Shown: positions 19,522 through 28,269 of the stretch, one piece after another | Layout of the letters: each line of letters starts with the position of its first letter | How positions within the stretch are numbered: the stretch's first letter is position 1 | Assembly (NCBI GenBank): GCA_002388005.1 | Contig: DGLO01000074.1 | Location: 1-30,049, forward strand | DNA from: Candidatus Neomicrothrix sp. UBA4542 | GTDB taxonomy: Bacteria; Actinomycetota; Acidimicrobiia; Acidimicrobiales; Poriferisodalaceae | Length of the DNA stretch: 30,049 bases | Reading direction: 5' to 3' | Program-made: the position numbers and the translations under genes | The notes under the pieces: model-generated | Seen by the model: only the letters and a program-made list of their open reading frames with translations | Database searches by the model: none | Told to the model about the DNA's origin: nothing

Positions 19522-19794
19522 ATGGCTGCATTGCCTGATGGCAGTTGGGAACACAAAGCGGCATGTCGGGGCCCACAATCTCAAGTTTTCTTTCCCCCGC
19601 CCCGGTTTGAACGCAAGGACGAAAAACTCGCGCGCGAAGGACGAGCCAAAGCCATTTGCGGGCAGTGCTCTGTGATCGAAGACTGTCTTTCCTACGCCCT
19701 TGACATCCGTGAACCCCACGGAATCTGGGGAGGCGCCAATGAAGCAGAGCGCCGCCAGATACTGCTGACGTTTGACGGTCAAGCAGCGTCTTAA
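19522..19794 (+). CDS. WhiB-family [4Fe-4S] transcriptional regulator
   Basis: 90-aa WhiB-like protein, a class restricted to actinobacteria and their phages. Four cluster-binding cysteines are Cys15, Cys46, Cys49 and Cys55 (WEHKAACRG; ICGQCSVIEDC), followed by the GIWGG turn (67-71) and a short basic/helical end. WhiB proteins bind an O2- and NO-sensitive cluster and usually act with the sigma factor region 4. The start is ATG at 19522, with AGGGGG nine bases upstream. It follows the NfeD gene by 111 bases and is convergent with selB. I cannot tell which of WhiB1-7 it corresponds to; the short C-terminus without an AT-hook argues against WhiB7. Confidence 0.94.
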   Translation: MAALPDGSWEHKAACRGPQSQVFFPPPRFERKDEKLAREGRAKAICGQCSVIEDCLSYALDIREPHGIWGGANEAERRQILLTFDGQAAS

Positions 19795-19829
19795 CCTAAG
19801 ACACGTTTCAGCGGGTCAGATCCGGGATC

Positions 19830-21548
19830 TCAGAGTTCAGGTAACCGCGGCCCTGGGATCCTCAGGTCCTCTCTGCGGCGGGTCACTCCCGTGCTATCAA
19901 GAATTGCGCAAATAGGCAGCGCGAACTTCCGAGTGGTCTCCAACGCGTCGCGAATTTCAGCCACGGTCACGCCGGCGGGGTTCTGTTGTAGGAGACGAGC
20001 GACCGCTATAGCCGCTTTCTCTATAGAAGATGCAGCGAACAACACGCCATCGCTTTGGATCACTATCCCACGTTGGATCAGGCCTCTAATTTCCTCTCGA
20101 GATTGAGCCGTTGGTTGCACCGGTGCGAACGGATTAGCTTCAAGCTCGGCTACGAGCGGGTGGTTAATCAAGACGTCCTCTTGATCTACGCGCCGAGCTC
20201 GCCCTTCCTTCATCTGGACATCTTCCACATCATCAACGATCAGTCGTTGCCGTTCATCAAGCAACGCCACGTCTAAACCGAGAGGGCCAGCCGCTTCTAT
20301 CAAAGAGCGCACCTCTTCCACAGCGGAAGCAACGACGGATGCCGGCGCGACCCAATCACCAAGAACCGGTTGGACTGCGGTGCCTGTAAGGCGCTTCAAT
20401 TCGTCTGCTCGCACCCAGCCGCGCTCAGCGATTACGCGGTCCACTGAGAGATCGGGTTGTGCTTCTGACGCTTTGAGTTGAGGATCTACATCGAGTACTT
20501 GTCCACCACCCACGGTTTCTTCTCTCCCCGACTCGCGCAGGACGAACCTGTCGCCGGGTAACAGCGGGAGCTCCTCGGGAAGAAAGATTCGCACAAGTCC
20601 TGACGACCCAGGCGCAAGACGATTTGGGCCCAAAACTCTGAGACGGATCGACCATTCCCCCGACCCAACGTAAATCGAGAAGGCACCGCGCCGCGACACC
20701 TCGTGGCCCAGGTCGGGCAGGACCCTTAGCTCGGCATCGAATTTTGCTGTCTGATGCCACTGGTCTGGGAACGCGAGAGCGACTCCGCGTCCGAGACTTT
20801 GATGTTCGACATGTGCGAGATTCAGCGCAACTCGATGGCCAGGATCGATCTTGGTACGCGATTCTCCCTGAGTTTGGATGCCCCGGATTCGCGCTTTCTT
20901 TCCTCCCGGAATGAGTGACACCTCGTCATCAACTCGCAGTCGCCCTCCAGTCAGCGTTCCGGTAACGATGCTTCCCGCGCCAGTGGCCGCAAAAGACCTA
21001 TCAATCCACAACCGGGGTCTTTTAAAATTCGAAGCTGTGGGCGTTGACTCGGTCATCACGTCCAACGCGTCGCGCAGAGCATCTATTCCGGTGCCGTTCA
21101 CACTGTCTACAGCCACGATGTCTGCGGCCTCCAGGAAACTTCCTTCCGTCTTTTCTTCGACGTCGAGCCGCGCGAGTTCGGCAAGTTCGTTATCAACGAG
21201 TCCCATTTGGGTCAGCGCTACAACTCCGTGCTGTATCCCCAAGAGCTCCAGAATTCGTAGATGTTCTTCGGATTGAGGTTTCCATCCTTCAGTAGCCGCG
21301 ACAACAAAGACACAGGCGTCTACTCCACCTACACCCGCAAGCATGTTCTTGATGAAACGGATATGTCCGGGAACATCAATGAACGAAATTTTCCTACCTG
21401 AAGGCAGAGTCGCGAACGCGAAACCCAGATCTATCGTTAAGCCACGTTCCTTTTCTTCTGCAAGGCGATCGGGGTCTGTTCCGGTTAGCGCACGAACCAG
21501 GGTCGATTTGCCGTGGTCAACGTGGCCCGCGGTGGCGACTACGTGCAT
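19830..21548 (-). CDS. selB: selenocysteine-specific elongation factor SelB (altered G4 motif)
   Basis: Delivers Sec-tRNA to UGA codons marked by a SECIS hairpin. 572 aa. G1 is GHVDHGKS (8-15), switch I is [11 protein letters not shown]3 is DVPGH (58-62), then EF-Tu-like domains 2-3 ([30 protein letters not shown]) and C-terminal winged helices ([38 protein letters not shown] in pieces), which bind the SECIS RNA. The G4 guanine-recognition motif, normally T/NKxD, is T113-Q-M-G116 here. I checked the codons on the minus strand: ACC CAA ATG GGA. That is unexpected for a GTPase. The start is ATG at 21548, three bases after the selA stop, forming a selAB operon. selC and selD are not in the window. 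Confidence 0.93.
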   Translation of the reverse strand: MHVVATAGHVDHGKSTLVRALTGTDPDRLAEEKERGLTIDLGFAFATLPSGRKISFIDVPGHIRFIKNMLAGVGGVDACVFVVAATEGWKPQSEEHLRILELLGIQHGVVALTQMGLVDNELAELARLDVEEKTEGSFLEAADIVAVDSVNGTGIDALRDALDVMTESTPTASNFKRPRLWIDRSFAATGAGSIVTGTLTGGRLRVDDEVSLIPGGKKARIRGIQTQGESRTKIDPGHRVALNLAHVEHQSLGRGVALAFPDQWHQTAKFDAELRVLPDLGHEVSRRGAFSIYVGSGEWSIRLRVLGPNRLAPGSSGLVRIFLPEELPLLPGDRFVLRESGREETVGGGQVLDVDPQLKASEAQPDLSVDRVIAERGWVRADELKRLTGTAVQPVLGDWVAPASVVASAVEEVRSLIEAAGPLGLDVALLDERQRLIVDDVEDVQMKEGRARRVDQEDVLINHPLVAELEANPFAPVQPTAQSREEIRGLIQRGIVIQSDGVLFAASSIEKAAIAVARLLQQNPAGVTVAEIRDALETTRKFALPICAILDSTGVTRRREDLRIPGPRLPEL

Positions 21549-21551
21549 TGG

Positions 21552-22793
21552 TTAAGTGGAAGAAGCAACAGCGTCTGCGACTAGTGAGTCGTCACTTGGA
21601 TCGACGGTCCGCAGATCGATGACAGTGGTTTGGTCCTGTACTCGAGCAATCACAGGGGTATCGGCGTCGCGAAGAAGTTGAGATATATCCCCCGCGATTT
21701 CGACTCCCGCCGATGGGATGTGTTCCCCGGGAAGAGATCCGCCTCCGGTCATCGCCACCGTCTGGATGGGCCGGCCAACCCCCAACGCTTCTGCGCGCGA
21801 CAACAACTCGCTCACAGATGTCTGTGCCATTCGCCAGAACGGTATGGCATCTCCATCGCGACGCAAATAAGCCAGGGCTGTTTGTTGCAGAGCGTTTAAG
21901 ACAAGAGCCCCCGGCCGAAAAGCGCGCATCAATGGATGAATTGCGCACGCTTCTACTAGGTCGCCGCGCCCTGCAATGACTCCCGCTTGAGGACCCCCGA
22001 ATAATTTGTCGCACGAGAAGGTCACTAGATCGGCGCCTTCCTCAAGAGTCTGTTTGACCGCAGGTTCGTCACCTAACCAGGGTGGGCGTCCATCCCGCAA
22101 CCAAGAACAGGCGTTGTCGATGAGCCCAGATCCCAGATCTACCGCCAACGGAACCTCGAGAGTTGCTAAAGATTTAACCGATGTGTCCTCAGTAAACCCG
22201 CTGATGCGGTAGTTCGAGGGGTGGACCTTAAGCAAGAGAGCTACATCGTGTGCCTGATGGGCAGTCTGATAGTCAGCTAACCGCGTACGGTTAGTAGTCC
22301 CCACTTCCACTAATTGAGCACCTGACTCCGCCATCACATCTGGCACCCGAAAACCGCCCCCGATTTCAACAAGTTCGCCGCGCGAAACTGCAACCGCGTG
22401 ATCGCGAGCAAGTGCGGCAAGGACTAGCGCCACAGCTGCGGAGCAGTTGTTGACAATCACCGCGGCTTCTGCGCCTGTGAGTCGACAAATCAAGTTTGCT
22501 GCATGATGATTGCGAGAACCCCGAGTACCGGTGTCCAAATCGAATTCTAAATTCGTCGCTTTCGCCGGTTGGCTATAAGCGAGCGGCGCGCGACCCAGAT
22601 TCGTGTGGAGTAACACCCCCGTAGCGTTGATCGCAGGCCCGAGTAGCGCTCTTTGAAGTCTCACCGCTTCTTCGCGAGCTGACTCAGGCTCTCCGTTGCT
22701 AATTGCAGTTCGGGCGGCGTCCACGAGCAGGGGAGGTGGTAAGTCGATATCGCTGAGTGATCGCGCTAAAGAGTCAACGGAAGGCGGACGCAC
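21552..22793 (-). CDS. selA: L-seryl-tRNA(Sec) selenium transferase
   Basis: PLP enzyme that converts seryl-tRNA(Sec) to selenocysteyl-tRNA(Sec) with selenophosphate from SelD. 413 aa, a little shorter than E. coli SelA. Motifs are [62 protein letters not shown] and [10 protein letters not shown]; the PLP lysine is Lys263 in [13 protein letters not shown]. All expected active-site motifs are intact. The start is GTG at 22793 with no strong ribosome binding site. It is first of the selA-selB pair and divergent from fxsA, with 63 bases between. Its presence implies the organism encodes selenoproteins, but none is visible in this window. Confidence 0.95.
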   Translation of the reverse strand: MRPPSVDSLARSLSDIDLPPPLLVDAARTAISNGEPESAREEAVRLQRALLGPAINATGVLLHTNLGRAPLAYSQPAKATNLEFDLDTGTRGSRNHHAANLICRLTGAEAAVIVNNCSAAVALVLAALARDHAVAVSRGELVEIGGGFRVPDVMAESGAQLVEVGTTNRTRLADYQTAHQAHDVALLLKVHPSNYRISGFTEDTSVKSLATLEVPLAVDLGSGLIDNACSWLRDGRPPWLGDEPAVKQTLEEGADLVTFSCDKLFGGPQAGVIAGRGDLVEACAIHPLMRAFRPGALVLNALQQTALAYLRRDGDAIPFWRMAQTSVSELLSRAEALGVGRPIQTVAMTGGGSLPGEHIPSAGVEIAGDISQLLRDADTPVIARVQDQTTVIDLRTVDPSDDSLVADAVASST

Positions 22794-22856
22794 ACTAATG
22801 AGGATAGGTCCGCCGAGGTTCGGTTCGCCCTACGGACCGTAGCTAGGATCAAACAA

Positions 22857-23303
22857 GTGGGCCTACTTTTCCTTCTATTTGTGGCTGTCCCGATCCTCGA
22901 ACTCATGGTTATCGTCCAGGTCGGACAATCGCTTGGAGCCTGGAATACGGCGGGATTACTGGTTGTGGACAGCCTCCTAGGCGCGTGGCTAGTTAAACAT
23001 CAGGGACTTGGTTTAATTCGAAAGTCTCGCGAACGCTTACGAAACGGTGAGATGCCCGGTAGCGAAATTTCGGCAGGCATCGCAGTGCTGTTTGCGGGAG
23101 CGTTGATGCTTACGCCTGGCTTTGTGACCGATGCTGTCGGTTTGATGCTTCTCATTCCCCCGATACGAAACTTGCTTACTAGTTCTATTCGACGTCGTTT
23201 CCGTTCCCGCTTGTCAACCAATTTTGCTTCGCCGGACCTGCCTCCGTGGAATCCGATCGATCCCACCGAAGGCGGGCACTCACCCGAGGAAGGAGATCAG
23301 TGA
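22857..23303 (+). CDS. fxsA: FxsA family membrane protein
   Basis: 148 aa with the FxsA layout: VPILELMVIVQVGQSLGAWNTAGLLVVDSLLGAWLVKHQG (in short pieces), a cytoplasmic loop and a second helix pair (GIAVLFAGALMLTPGFVTDAVGLMLLIPPIR), then a basic, proline-rich tail. E. coli FxsA lets cells tolerate F-plasmid exclusion of phage T7; the housekeeping function is unknown. The start is GTG at 22857. The stop overlaps the start of the NUDIX gene (GTGA, 23300-23303), so the two are translationally coupled. Confidence 0.92.
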   Translation: MGLLFLLFVAVPILELMVIVQVGQSLGAWNTAGLLVVDSLLGAWLVKHQGLGLIRKSRERLRNGEMPGSEISAGIAVLFAGALMLTPGFVTDAVGLMLLIPPIRNLLTSSIRRRFRSRLSTNFASPDLPPWNPIDPTEGGHSPEEGDQ

Positions 23304-24133
23304 CTGCGGCAATCGAAGTTCGACCTGCTGCAACGGTCATGCTGGTTCGTGACGGCGAATTTGGACTTGAAACGTTCATGCTCAGACGTAACCCAAAGAG
23401 TGAGTTCGTGCCGGGACAGTTTGTTTTCCCCGGAGGAGCACTTGACGTTAACGACCAAGGAAACGCAGAACTGGACCTGATAACAGTCGGTCTTGACGAC
23501 ATCGAAGCTTCAAAGCAACTTGGGATCGAAAGCGGAGGTTTGGCCTACTGGGTTGCGGCAGTGCGCGAATGTTTTGAGGAGGCAGGGACTCTGCTGGCGC
23601 GAATCGACGGAGAAGACCTAGCGCTAGCTGACCCCCACGTCCACGACCAATTTCAGGTGCACCGCGAGGCGATTTATTCTGGTAAACGCACCGTCGCAGA
23701 AATGTGTCGTGATGAGAGCCTGACGCTCAACCTGGACGCTTTGCGCTATGTCAGTCATTGGATTACGCCGATTGGGCCCACTAAGAGGTTCGATACTCGA
23801 TTTTTTGTTGCGCGTTCACCTGAGGGTCAACGTGCCGCCCATGATGGAGGAGAAACCGTAGAAAGTTGTTGGATTGCGCCCAAAGAGGCGATGAAACTTC
23901 ACCACGCGGGCAAGTTTGAGATGATTCTTCCTACCGTGGCCAACCTTGAGCCATTAGTTGACATGAACTCCGTTGATGAGGTCATGCGGTGGGCGAATGA
24001 ACTTTCCGACATCCCCGAAATTCTGCCAGCCATCGTCATAGCCTCAGACGGGTCGCCGACGGTGTTGTTGCCCGGGGACGCTGGCTATGAAGATGCGTTG
24101 TCCCAGCCTCCGCCTCCAGGGTCGACCCGATAA
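23300..24133 (+). CDS. NUDIX hydrolase with expanded NUDIX box (NUDT19/CoA-diphosphatase-like)
   Basis: 277-aa NUDIX hydrolase. The GG start of the box (VFPGGALDVND, about residue 42 onward) and its catalytic end (AVRECFEEAGTLLA) are intact, but about 40 residues lie between them instead of the usual ten. This insertion resembles that of mammalian NUDT19 (RP2p), a CoA diphosphohydrolase, so hydrolysis of CoA or acyl-CoA to 4'-phosphopantetheine products is the leading guess. The start is GTG at 23300, four bases after GGAAGGAG, overlapping fxsA; the longer frame from 23246 lies inside fxsA and is rejected. It is convergent with mrp, with 8 bases between the stops. Confidence 0.9.
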   Translation: MTAAIEVRPAATVMLVRDGEFGLETFMLRRNPKSEFVPGQFVFPGGALDVNDQGNAELDLITVGLDDIEASKQLGIESGGLAYWVAAVRECFEEAGTLLARIDGEDLALADPHVHDQFQVHREAIYSGKRTVAEMCRDESLTLNLDALRYVSHWITPIGPTKRFDTRFFVARSPEGQRAAHDGGETVESCWIAPKEAMKLHHAGKFEMILPTVANLEPLVDMNSVDEVMRWANELSDIPEILPAIVIASDGSPTVLLPGDAGYEDALSQPPPPGSTR

Positions 24134-24141
24134 ACGGGACC

Positions 24142-25314
24142 TCAGTTGCCCTCGAGAGTGACTGACACCTCGGTCATGGACGAGGCCGAGCACTCCGCCA
24201 TATTTATTGGCGGGGAAATTTCGTTGACAATTAGAGATGCAATTTCATGGAACGCTTCGCCCGCTGGTCCACCACTTTGAGCGACGGGCTGGCCGGTGTC
24301 GCCTCCCTTGGATACGGCCGGTTCAAGAGGAATTGAACCCAACAATGGGACACCGATCTCGGCTGCTAGCCGCTGACCTCCCCCCTCGCCGAATAGAGGC
24401 CACGATTTTCCATCGGGAGTCACGAACGCGGACATATTTTCAATGACGCCAAGTACTGGCATGTGGCTGCGTCTTGCCATGTCCGCCACCCGCACAGCGA
24501 CTTTTTGTGCGCTAAGAGCTGGTGTGGTTATTACCAACATTTCGGCTTGAGGCAGCAAACGCGCTAGAGCCATTTGAACGTCCCCAGTGCCGGGAGGCAT
24601 GTCGACGAGCAAGTAATCGAGTTCGCCCCAGTCGACGTCATGAAGGAACTGCTCTACGGCTTTCGCGAGCATTAAACCTCTCCACATGAGCGCGGTTTCC
24701 TCAGTGTCGACCATCAACCCTGTGGAGACCAACTTGATTAGCCCGTCCCCCTCGGGGCGCTCCAACGGAACGATTTTCCCCCGCTTCTCATCCGAACCTG
24801 CGGGCCGAGCATTGAGTCGAGAATCGACTCCAAGCATTCGTGGGACGCTAAACCCCCATATATCGGCATCGAGGACTCCAACGATGAAGCCCTGCGATGC
24901 GAGACATGCGGCCAAGTTGACGGTCACTGATGATTTCCCAACGCCCCCCTTCCCCGACGCGACGGACAGCACCCGTGTCCTCGCAGGTATTTGCGTTGGT
25001 GTCGCAGATGATCTCGCATGCGAACGAGCTCGATCCATAACCCTGGTCCGCTCTTGCGGAGTCAATTCGTCCCAATGCAGTTCAACGTTGTTAACCCCCG
25101 GCAACGCATTGACGCGTGATTCGCAGTCGCGCTTAATGGTTGCCCTCAACGGGCATCCGGCGGTGGTGAGCGCGATCGTGATGTGGACTGTTTGATCCTG
25201 AACATATGCGGACCTCACCATGCCCAGATCCACGATGTTGTCGTGGAGTTCGGGGTCCATCACCTCGCGCAAAACAGCGAAGATTTGATCGTCACTGACT
25301 AATTCTTCGCTCAC
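24142..25314 (-). CDS. Mrp/ApbC/Nbp35-family Fe-S cluster carrier ATPase
   Basis: 390 aa. An N-terminal MIP18 (DUF59) domain (about 1-90, REVMDPELHDNIVDLGMV, TTAGCPLR) is followed by a deviant Walker A ATPase with GKGGVGKSS (121-129), LDADIWGFSVPRMLG and LLVDMPPGTGDVQMAL. Members hold and transfer Fe-S clusters to apoproteins. The metal-binding CxxC of Nbp35/ApbC is absent (ENMSAFVTPDGKSWPLFG), as I recall for mycobacterial Mrp. The start is GTG or ATG of MSEELVSDD at 25314. It is divergent from the A-type Fe-S carrier, with 87 bases between, so both Fe-S genes may be controlled from one region. Confidence 0.93.
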   Translation of the reverse strand: MSEELVSDDQIFAVLREVMDPELHDNIVDLGMVRSAYVQDQTVHITIALTTAGCPLRATIKRDCESRVNALPGVNNVELHWDELTPQERTRVMDRARSHARSSATPTQIPARTRVLSVASGKGGVGKSSVTVNLAACLASQGFIVGVLDADIWGFSVPRMLGVDSRLNARPAGSDEKRGKIVPLERPEGDGLIKLVSTGLMVDTEETALMWRGLMLAKAVEQFLHDVDWGELDYLLVDMPPGTGDVQMALARLLPQAEMLVITTPALSAQKVAVRVADMARRSHMPVLGVIENMSAFVTPDGKSWPLFGEGGGQRLAAEIGVPLLGSIPLEPAVSKGGDTGQPVAQSGGPAGEAFHEIASLIVNEISPPINMAECSASSMTEVSVTLEGN

Positions 25315-25401
25315 ACCTACAAGGCTAGTAATGCCACCCCCCGTGATCCACCGCTCTTACCTGGCTACAATGAAAAGAGAGTGACACCCGGAGGTTGCAT
25401 C

Positions 25402-25722
25402 GTGATTACTTTGACCGATATTGCTGCGGAAAAAGTAAAGGAATTGATTGAAGACGAAGGCGAAGCCGATTTAGCGCTTCGAGTAGCAGTTCGTCCGGGC
25501 GGGTGCTCGGGTTACAGCTACGAAATGTTCTTTGACAGCGAGACCGAGGCCGAGGACATGTCTCAGTTTTTCGGTGAAATCCGAGTCGTTTCGGATCCGA
25601 TGAGCGCACAACTTCTTGACGGGGCCACGCTGGATTTTAAAGACGGTCTGATGGGCTCTGGCTTCGCTATCGATAACCCGAATGCGCAACGAACCTGTGG
25701 GTGCGGCAGCTCGTTCAGCTGA
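25402..25722 (+). CDS. A-type iron-sulfur carrier (IscA/ErpA/HesB family)
   Basis: 106-aa A-type carrier that takes Fe-S clusters from the scaffold to target enzymes. The three cluster cysteines are present: Cys35 (RPGGCSGYSYEM), Cys99 and Cys101 (RTCGCGSSFS). Start: GTG at 25402, seven bases after GGAGG (25390-25394), gives the canonical N-terminus MITLTDIAAEKVKELI; the in-frame GTG at 25381 would place that ribosome binding site inside the gene and is rejected. It is divergent from mrp. Downstream the lipoprotein gene is convergent. Confidence 0.95.
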   Translation: MITLTDIAAEKVKELIEDEGEADLALRVAVRPGGCSGYSYEMFFDSETEAEDMSQFFGEIRVVSDPMSAQLLDGATLDFKDGLMGSGFAIDNPNAQRTCGCGSSFS

Positions 25723-25745
25723 GCAGCGGCATGCTCCTTCGGTAG

Positions 25746-26621
25746 TTACGCGAGTAGCAAGAGATCGCGCAATTCGGCGTTGTCCCATATGTGATCCAGA
25801 CGCCTGAGAACCACGCCGCGTTCGTCGAGAAGAAACATGAACGGCTCATAGCTGACGCCAGCAGCTTCAACCATCGGCGACAAAGGGCCAAGGTTGTCCG
25901 ACGATGGGTTCGCGTACACCTCAGCGTGGATTACATCGAGCCCTGAAATACCGCCGTTGACATGATCGATAAGGTTCTCGAGTACTGGCCCACACATCCA
26001 TTTGGTACCGCAGAAAGCGGGAGTACTCACTATTAATAACGTCGCGCGCGTCGAGGCTAATGAATCATCAAGCGAGACTTCGTGAAACGGACAGGCAGGC
26101 GATCGAGTGCAAATAGGGTCTACTCCGCGTGAGTTTGAAGCGGTCGGAGTTTGTACCTCGGGGAAGCGGTCGCCCGGCCAGAAAATGGTGCTGCTTCCCC
26201 GTCGCCCCGGAGCTGCATATCCGACATAACGCCCTTGTCTTCCGAGGTCGAATTGGAATTCATGCATCCCCGCGGTCTGGAAGGGGACGATCACTGGGTA
26301 GTAGGGCATTGCCACCCCATCGACGTGGCGGCCGACCATCGTCTGGTGGATCGTTCGGCCTTCAGCATCGGCTATGGCAACCTCGATGGATTCCGGCGAA
26401 AGCCCTCCCAGGTTGCCCTCCCCGTCGGAAAATGACCAGATGGTGCGTTGAGGTCCCTGGTTGGCGACGATGGTCTGATCGGAAAACCATTTTGAGGCTG
26501 TGCGTACCTCGCTAATTTGTTTGCGTTGGCTTCCGCACGCCGCGACGACGACCGCGGCTCCGAACCCGGCGCCGGCGAGGGCGAAAAAGCTTCTGCGAGA
26601 GATAGCGCCGGGGCGCCACAT
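25746..26621 (-). CDS. Tat-signal lipoprotein with thioredoxin-like domain
   Basis: 291 aa from ATG 26621, which has AAGGAG 11 bases upstream and starts MWRPGAISRRSFFALAG. The N-terminus has a twin-arginine pair (SRRSFF, 9-13) and a lipobox (VVAACG, Cys29), so it is probably exported folded by Tat and lipidated. The middle (about 45-165) is a beta-rich domain of unknown type. The C-terminal part has a thioredoxin-like core, LLIVSTPAFCGTKWMCGPVLENL (in pieces), with Cys-x5-Cys-Gly-Pro, and FMFLLDERGVVLRRLD. I recall related actinobacterial lipoproteins with a CxxxxCGP core but no defined role; thiol-disulfide or peroxide chemistry outside the membrane is the inference. It is divergent from the molybdenum hydroxylase. 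Confidence 0.82.
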   Translation of the reverse strand: MWRPGAISRRSFFALAGAGFGAAVVVAACGSQRKQISEVRTASKWFSDQTIVANQGPQRTIWSFSDGEGNLGGLSPESIEVAIADAEGRTIHQTMVGRHVDGVAMPYYPVIVPFQTAGMHEFQFDLGRQGRYVGYAAPGRRGSSTIFWPGDRFPEVQTPTASNSRGVDPICTRSPACPFHEVSLDDSLASTRATLLIVSTPAFCGTKWMCGPVLENLIDHVNGGISGLDVIHAEVYANPSSDNLGPLSPMVEAAGVSYEPFMFLLDERGVVLRRLDHIWDNAELRDLLLLA

Positions 26622-26655
26622 ATGGTGATCCACTCCTTGGAACGTAGTCTGAACT

Positions 26656-28227
26656 GTGGTCTCATCTGAAGCGTTGAGACTTCTTAGCGTCGGAGGTGTT
26701 CGCATCGAACGAATCATTCAGTTCCAAGTCGATGGACGTGACGTTGACGTCGTCGACGACGACGGCAGTTTGTTGGAGGCTTTGCGCGATCGTCTGGGAG
26801 TTCGATCGGTAAAGGACGGGTGCAGCCCTCAAGGCCAGTGCGGATGCTGCACCGTCCTTATCGACGATGCCCCCAGGGTTGCTTGTGTGACTCCCCTTCG
26901 ACGGGTCTCGGGTCGGATTGTCACGACGGTGGACGGATTAACTGAACAAGAACGGCGCCGCTGGTCACATGCGTTCGTCGCGCACGGTGCCGCGCAATGC
27001 GGGTTCTGTACTCCGGGCATCGTGTGCCGGTTTGTAGGACATGAACGCAAAGGTGCGGACCTAGGTCGAAGAGAAACTGTGGATCGGGCACTTTCAGCAC
27101 ACTTGTGTAGGTGTACCGGCTGGCAAACCATCCGAGAAGCAGCCGCGGAAACCTCGGTTGACCTTCCCGTCCGTGATCTCGGCCCAGCGAGCCGACAAGC
27201 AACTGTCGAGGCAGGACGCCCCCAAACCGTTGGCCCGGAAGTGATTCTCGGACACGGCGGATTCGCAGACGACACAGCCCCCTTAGATGCTCTGGTAGCG
27301 GTCCGAAGTGAAAACGGTTGGGTCACTGCGGCAAGCCTTCAAGAGGCGCGAGCGAACGTGGGAAAGGTCCAAGGACGACGGACCAGTCTCGTATCAAGCC
27401 CACCTCTGGAGCTTCCCGAAGGTGATTGGGCGGTAGCACTCAGAACCCGGTGGGTTGAACCGGCGTATCTCGAAATCGATGCCTCTTGGTGTCCGCCCGG
27501 CGGAGAGGCCGCTGATCCCATCGCCAACGGAGGCGCCTTCGGCGGCAAAATAGGAGGCGAAGTTGCCAACGCCGCCCGAACCCTTGCCCGCAAGCATGAC
27601 GCCCCGGTTAGAGCCTTATGGTCTCGCGAGGACGCTGTCCGATACGGGGTCAAACGTCCTCCACTGGCAGCAGGGTTACATAGCGACGGCAGTGGCATAG
27701 TGCGGGTGGCGCGCACTGCAGGAATAGCCGCGCTGATCCAATCTGTATTACCCGATTGCGAGGTTGAGGAAGTTGCTGTGCCTGGACCTCCCACCTCGTC
27801 GTCATTGCGCGCAGCCGGATGGGCGGAGGCCGAAATGCTGCGAACAGCTCTTGACGGCAAGACAAGATGGGTGCAATCGCCGTCGGGGGGGCGCGCCAAA
27901 GCCGAAATACTTGATGGCACCATCCGGGTAGAAGTGGACGTTGGAGAGCCCCTTGATTGGGTGATGCTGAGGAGCTACTGCATCGGCGCTGCACACATGG
28001 GTTTTAGCTGGGTTACATCAGAGAGTATTGCTGTTGACAATCACGGAGATGTCCACGACCTCACCGTTCGTTCTCTTGGGGTGGTGTCGTCTTCGGAGAC
28101 CCCAAATATTGAAGTCGTGTCAATAGGTGAAGGTGAGATTCGCCCCGCCGGAGAGGCAGTATTTGCTGCTGTCGCGGCAGCCACGTGGCTGTACCGAGGC
28201 TGCCCTGTCGATCTACCCACCGGATAA
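26656..28227 (+). CDS. condensed molybdenum hydroxylase: [2Fe-2S] small-subunit domain fused to a reduced Mo-cofactor domain
   Basis: 523 aa. Residues 20-165 are a xanthine dehydrogenase/CO dehydrogenase-type iron-sulfur module: Cys56, 62, 65 and 77 (DGCSPQGQCGCCTV; RVACVTP) and Cys115, 118, 151 and 153 (QCGFCTPG; LCRCTGW). Residues 195-515 resemble a shortened large subunit: LDALVAVRSENGWV, WVEPAYLEID, the pterin motif NGGAFGGK (291-298), LWSREDAVRYGVKRPP, SLRAAGWAEAEM and a final GEGEIRPAGEAVFAAVAAATW, where Glu may correspond to the catalytic Glu. Usual large subunits exceed 700 residues, so about half is missing. No FAD subunit gene is adjacent. I recall similar uncharacterised actinobacterial fusions. 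Start: GTG 26656 is assigned with low certainty, because GGAGGT at 26692-26697 precedes only ATC (26704). RidA follows 42 bases later. Confidence 0.78.
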   Translation: MVSSEALRLLSVGGVRIERIIQFQVDGRDVDVVDDDGSLLEALRDRLGVRSVKDGCSPQGQCGCCTVLIDDAPRVACVTPLRRVSGRIVTTVDGLTEQERRRWSHAFVAHGAAQCGFCTPGIVCRFVGHERKGADLGRRETVDRALSAHLCRCTGWQTIREAAAETSVDLPVRDLGPASRQATVEAGRPQTVGPEVILGHGGFADDTAPLDALVAVRSENGWVTAASLQEARANVGKVQGRRTSLVSSPPLELPEGDWAVALRTRWVEPAYLEIDASWCPPGGEAADPIANGGAFGGKIGGEVANAARTLARKHDAPVRALWSREDAVRYGVKRPPLAAGLHSDGSGIVRVARTAGIAALIQSVLPDCEVEEVAVPGPPTSSSLRAAGWAEAEMLRTALDGKTRWVQSPSGGRAKAEILDGTIRVEVDVGEPLDWVMLRSYCIGAAHMGFSWVTSESIAVDNHGDVHDLTVRSLGVVSSSETPNIEVVSIGEGEIRPAGEAVFAAVAAATWLYRGCPVDLPTG

Positions 28228-28269
28228 CGAGCAGTACAGGGACTAGTTTTCCGTATAGGGAGGTAATCA

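Noticed and set aside
19818..19830. Palindrome AGATCC-G-GGATCT between whiB and selB
   Set aside because: The single-base centre cannot form a terminator loop, and one short palindrome is expected by chance.
22794..22856. Possible selC in the selA-fxsA gap (GGTTCGGTTCGCC resembles a T-arm)
   Set aside because: The gap is only 63 bases, shorter than any tRNA-Sec, and shows no TCA anticodon arm.
23246..23299. N-terminal extension of the NUDIX protein
   Set aside because: It lies inside fxsA; GTG 23300 has GGAAGGAG directly upstream.
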